Positions 6,524-8,421 of a DNA stretch of 8,421 nucleotides are shown piece by piece. The notes under the pieces are model-generated. The model was not told the origin of the DNA and searched no databases. It saw nothing but the letters and a program-made list of their open reading frames with translations. The first letter of the stretch is position 1; the number at the start of each line of letters is the position of its first letter. The position numbers and the translations under genes were made by a program. Origin of the DNA: Candidatus Poribacteria bacterium (GTDB lineage Bacteria; Poribacteria; WGA-4E; WGA-3G); the NCBI GenBank assembly GCA_028818995.1, contig JAPPMR010000450.1:1-8421 (forward strand), written 5' to 3'.

Positions 6524-7768
6524 GTGAAAACACGCCTAAAGGCAGGTGCGGCGGAAACTAATATTACTGCTATAAAGGATAAACCAGAAGTTTACGCTGA
6601 GTTGTATGCACGAGCGTTGGTGCTTGCGGATGGCGAAACACAACTTGCTATCGTGACGGCAGACTATGGGCAGTTTCCGCTTCAATACAACGCACGACTC
6701 CTCAATGCAATTCATCAAACTACTGGCATCCCGACTGAACACATCGTCATTAACTGCAGCCATACACACAATGCCCCTGGTGTTGATGGGCGGTGGATAA
6801 CTGAGGAATCTGAGGAATGGTTAGTAACGTGTCTTGCCGAATTGGTGCAGGACGCTGTAGATGCACTTGAACCTGCAACTTTACGCGTGGGACGCGCCCC
6901 TGTGCAAGTTGGCTACAACCGTCGCCTGATGAACGATGAGGGTTATATCACAATGGCACCGAACCCGGAAGGAGCTGTTGTCCCATGGGTTGACGTGTTA
7001 GGTGTTTATGATAAAGATGAACAAGTCATTGCAGTGCTGTTTTCACATGCTGCACATCCAGTAATTGTGCATTGGTCAAGTGAAGAGATAGGTGCTGATT
7101 TCCCCGGTTATGCAGTTGAACATCTACGTAACTTCTTAGAATTGAAACCGGAAAGTGTTTTGCTGTTCGCGCAAGGATGCGCGGCAAATATTAATGGATA
7201 TCCGTTGCGAGGCGGATTTAGCGCGTGCGATGTTGCAGGATTTACACTTGCATTTGCAACACACCAAGCGTTAAAAACTGCTGAAGAGATTCCTGCTGCA
7301 CCTCTGAAGGCGCGTTCGGTGCTTGTCAATCTGCCCTTTCAAGATCCGCCATCAGTGGAGGAATGTAGGCAGCTCATTAAACAATTCCCTGATGATGAAC
7401 GTTACGTCGCCTTGCTGGAAGTAGCCAAAAATAGTAAGAAACGCACTTTACCCTTCCCAATGAGTGCATTCGCTGTTGGAGATGCGCTCTGCTTCCTGTC
7501 TGTAGCGCATGAACTTTTTGCTGAGTATCAACTCTTTGTAGACGAAACATCGCCATTCTCACACACATTCGTTTTTGGATACACGAACGGCAGTGAAGTC
7601 TACATTGCCACGAAGAAAGACTATGAATTAGGATTGCGAGGTGGTTATGAAGCCGGTCCTCGCAATCATGCCCTCAACGGTCCGTATCGGTTAGCATTAC
7701 TGCCATCTGTTGAAGAACAGATCCGTGAAGAGATAACGAATCTGTTGGTAGGATTAAAAGAATTGTAA
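6524..7768 (+). CDS. Neutral/alkaline ceramidase-like metallohydrolase, N-terminal domain only
   Basis: This 414-residue protein matches the N-terminal catalytic domain of neutral/alkaline non-lysosomal ceramidases, zinc amidases that cleave the N-acyl bond of ceramides. Visible landmarks: KAGAAETNIT at the N-terminus, the metal motif SHTHNAPG (79-86, H80 and H82), SHAAHPV (174-180, H175 and H178), AQGCAANINGYP (216-227), AHELFAEY (328-335, E330) and YTNGSEVYIATKKDYELG (353-370, Y360). These correspond to the His, His, Glu and Tyr zinc ligands described for the Pseudomonas enzyme. The nucleophile-serine loop (GDxSPN in classical ceramidases) is replaced here by AANING, with Asn in place of Ser. 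There is no signal peptide and no C-terminal immunoglobulin-like domain, whereas true ceramidases are exported and roughly 650-700 residues. It is therefore probably a cytoplasmic relative acting on another amide or ester. It likely shares a transcript with the LLM gene 51 bp upstream. Confidence 0.82.
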   Translation: MKTRLKAGAAETNITAIKDKPEVYAELYARALVLADGETQLAIVTADYGQFPLQYNARLLNAIHQTTGIPTEHIVINCSHTHNAPGVDGRWITEESEEWLVTCLAELVQDAVDALEPATLRVGRAPVQVGYNRRLMNDEGYITMAPNPEGAVVPWVDVLGVYDKDEQVIAVLFSHAAHPVIVHWSSEEIGADFPGYAVEHLRNFLELKPESVLLFAQGCAANINGYPLRGGFSACDVAGFTLAFATHQALKTAEEIPAAPLKARSVLVNLPFQDPPSVEECRQLIKQFPDDERYVALLEVAKNSKKRTLPFPMSAFAVGDALCFLSVAHELFAEYQLFVDETSPFSHTFVFGYTNGSEVYIATKKDYELGLRGGYEAGPRNHALNGPYRLALLPSVEEQIREEITNLLVGLKEL

Positions 7769-7823
7769 AACAGAACCATTCAATTCTCCAATAATTTCTA
7801 ACTTCACTGATATGTCTCTTCCT

Positions 7824-7849
7824 GTAGGAGCGACCTCCAGGTCGCGACC
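7824..7849 (+). repeat. Compact GC-rich palindromic element in the intergenic region
   Basis: Within GTAGGAGCGACC onward, GCGACCT (7830-7836) and AGGTCGC (7839-7845) pair with a two-base CC centre, and GGTCGCGACC (7840-7849) is itself a perfect 10-bp palindrome. GGAG/CTCC (7827-7838) adds a third overlapping dyad. No T-run follows on either strand, so it is not a standard terminator. I remember similar sequences as frequent intergenic repeats in poribacterial genomes, which would make it a REP-like dispersed element; this is unverified. Confidence 0.6.
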
Positions 7850-7895
7850 ATGTCCAAATTGTTGAGAAAAGTCGGAAACTGAAGAAATCTGAATC

Positions 7896-7913
7896 GCAAG
7901 AGTCGCAGCTTGC
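7896..7913 (+). repeat. Short inverted repeat GCAAG/CTTGC
   Basis: A 5-bp stem (7896-7900 and 7909-7913) encloses the 8-nt loop AGTCGCAG, in the same 196-bp gap between the ceramidase-like and M16 genes. It may be a degraded relative of the stronger palindrome at 7824-7849, since both contain GTCGC. It is weak and could be chance. The rest of the gap (7769-7964) shows no gene. Confidence 0.3.
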
Positions 7914-7964
7914 AATCTGGACGGTAAATCGCTAAAAGCAAGCACCTGCTAACCCCTGGACCAA

Positions 7965-8421
7965 TTATTCTGGTGCCCGTGGCGTGAGAACTAACGTCCT
8001 ACGATTCTCATTGGTTAGGTATCGGTTAACAACATTAGCAACATCAGCCGCGGTGACATCGGCAAATACCTTTGCAAGTTGCGACATGGTTTCACCATAT
8101 TGGTATTCCAACATTCCCCAAGTTACACCAAGTTGTAGGAGCATGTGAGTCTCTGTTATATTTGCAGGTTTATATTGCCTGAGGGTTTTCATATCCGGTG
8201 GCGCGCTGAGTTCTGTAGAGAGGGACTGGGCAAGGACAGGAACCTGCGCGTTATTTTCTGATTGCTTTAAGGGGTTTATTAGCTCCCGAATCCGTTGTTT
8301 AACCTTTTCTATATCTGCTTCTGGCTTGAGTGAGACACTGACGTATAAGTATATCTGCTCGGGCGTGATGAGGTCAACCCCACAGAAAACGTGCCCCGTT
8401 AATTTTTTCAATTGGGCATCC
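7965..8421 (-). CDS. M16 (insulinase/pitrilysin) family zinc peptidase, C-terminal fragment (runs off the window)
   Basis: The frame is open from the stop at 7965-7967 to the right edge of the window, giving the last 152 or so residues of a longer protein. An internal TTG at 8411 could be read as a start, but the frame continues upstream without a stop, so the gene is partial. The sequence resembles the last part of an M16 inactive C-terminal domain: a strand like DLITPEQIYLYVSVSLKP, then a helical segment with GMLEYQYGETMSQLAKVFAD, and the closing VTAADVANVVNRYLTNENRR then TLVLTP, which is the characteristic 'helix, YL..ENR, strand ending in P' finish of M16 proteins. The catalytic HxxEH motif would lie outside the window. 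Family members degrade or process peptides, often in the periplasm; location cannot be judged here. It is convergent with the ceramidase-like gene. Confidence 0.75.
   Translation of the reverse strand, partial: DAQLKKLTGHVFCGVDLITPEQIYLYVSVSLKPEADIEKVKQRIRELINPLKQSENNAQVPVLAQSLSTELSAPPDMKTLRQYKPANITETHMLLQLGVTWGMLEYQYGETMSQLAKVFADVTAADVANVVNRYLTNENRRTLVLTPRAPE

Noticed and set aside
7754..7945. 63-residue minus-strand frame in the gap after the ceramidase-like gene
   Set aside because: It runs through the palindromic element, lacks a ribosome site that I can see, and resembles nothing; the gap is better read as non-coding.

Overview
The window reads as an ordinary bacterial chromosome segment of moderate GC, with Shine-Dalgarno-led genes, a lipoprotein signal, an N-terminal export signal and sigma70-like promoters. 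The mix is typical of Candidatus Poribacteria or a similar uncultured marine or sponge-associated lineage: a large secreted WD40-repeat protein, a Gfo/Idh/MocA oxidoreductase, an LLM-class flavin oxidoreductase, a ceramidase-like hydrolase and an M16 peptidase, with short GC-rich palindromes between genes. This assignment is an inference from gene content and recollection. No rRNA, tRNA, CRISPR array, transposase, integrase or phage gene is visible.

Layout. Positions 1-264 are a non-coding leader with a good extended -10 promoter. Positions 265-2811 (+) encode an exported 848-residue protein with about 14 WD40 repeats followed by an HtrA/trypsin-like serine protease domain with an intact His-Asp-Ser triad. 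A 90-bp convergent gap follows. On the minus strand, a probable two-gene operon runs from 5160 down to 2902: a lipoprotein type 1 substrate-binding protein, then, after 21 bp, a Gfo/Idh/MocA-family dehydrogenase. A 253-bp divergent intergenic region (5161-5413) carries a consensus -35 and an extended -10 for the minus operon. On the plus strand, an LLM-class flavin-dependent oxidoreductase (5414-6472) is followed after 51 bp by a ceramidase-like, N-terminal-domain-only hydrolase (GTG start at 6524, stop at 7768). The last 457 bases hold the C-terminal end of a minus-strand M16 (insulinase-type) peptidase that runs off the window.

How they may work together. The two divergent pairs look like a small-molecule uptake and catabolism neighbourhood: an exported binding lipoprotein, an NAD(P)-dependent sugar-type dehydrogenase, a flavin monooxygenase-type enzyme and a metal-dependent amide-type hydrolase. 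No permease or ATPase accompanies the binding protein here, so the substrate cannot be named. The WD40-protease and the M16 peptidase are flanking genes with no evident link to it.

The most notable points are the double-propeller plus protease fusion and the two-blade periodicity of its repeats, the altered active-site motifs in the Gfo/Idh/MocA and ceramidase-like proteins, and the compact palindromic elements at 6481-6497 and 7824-7849. I found no clear evidence of a wholly new multi-gene system.
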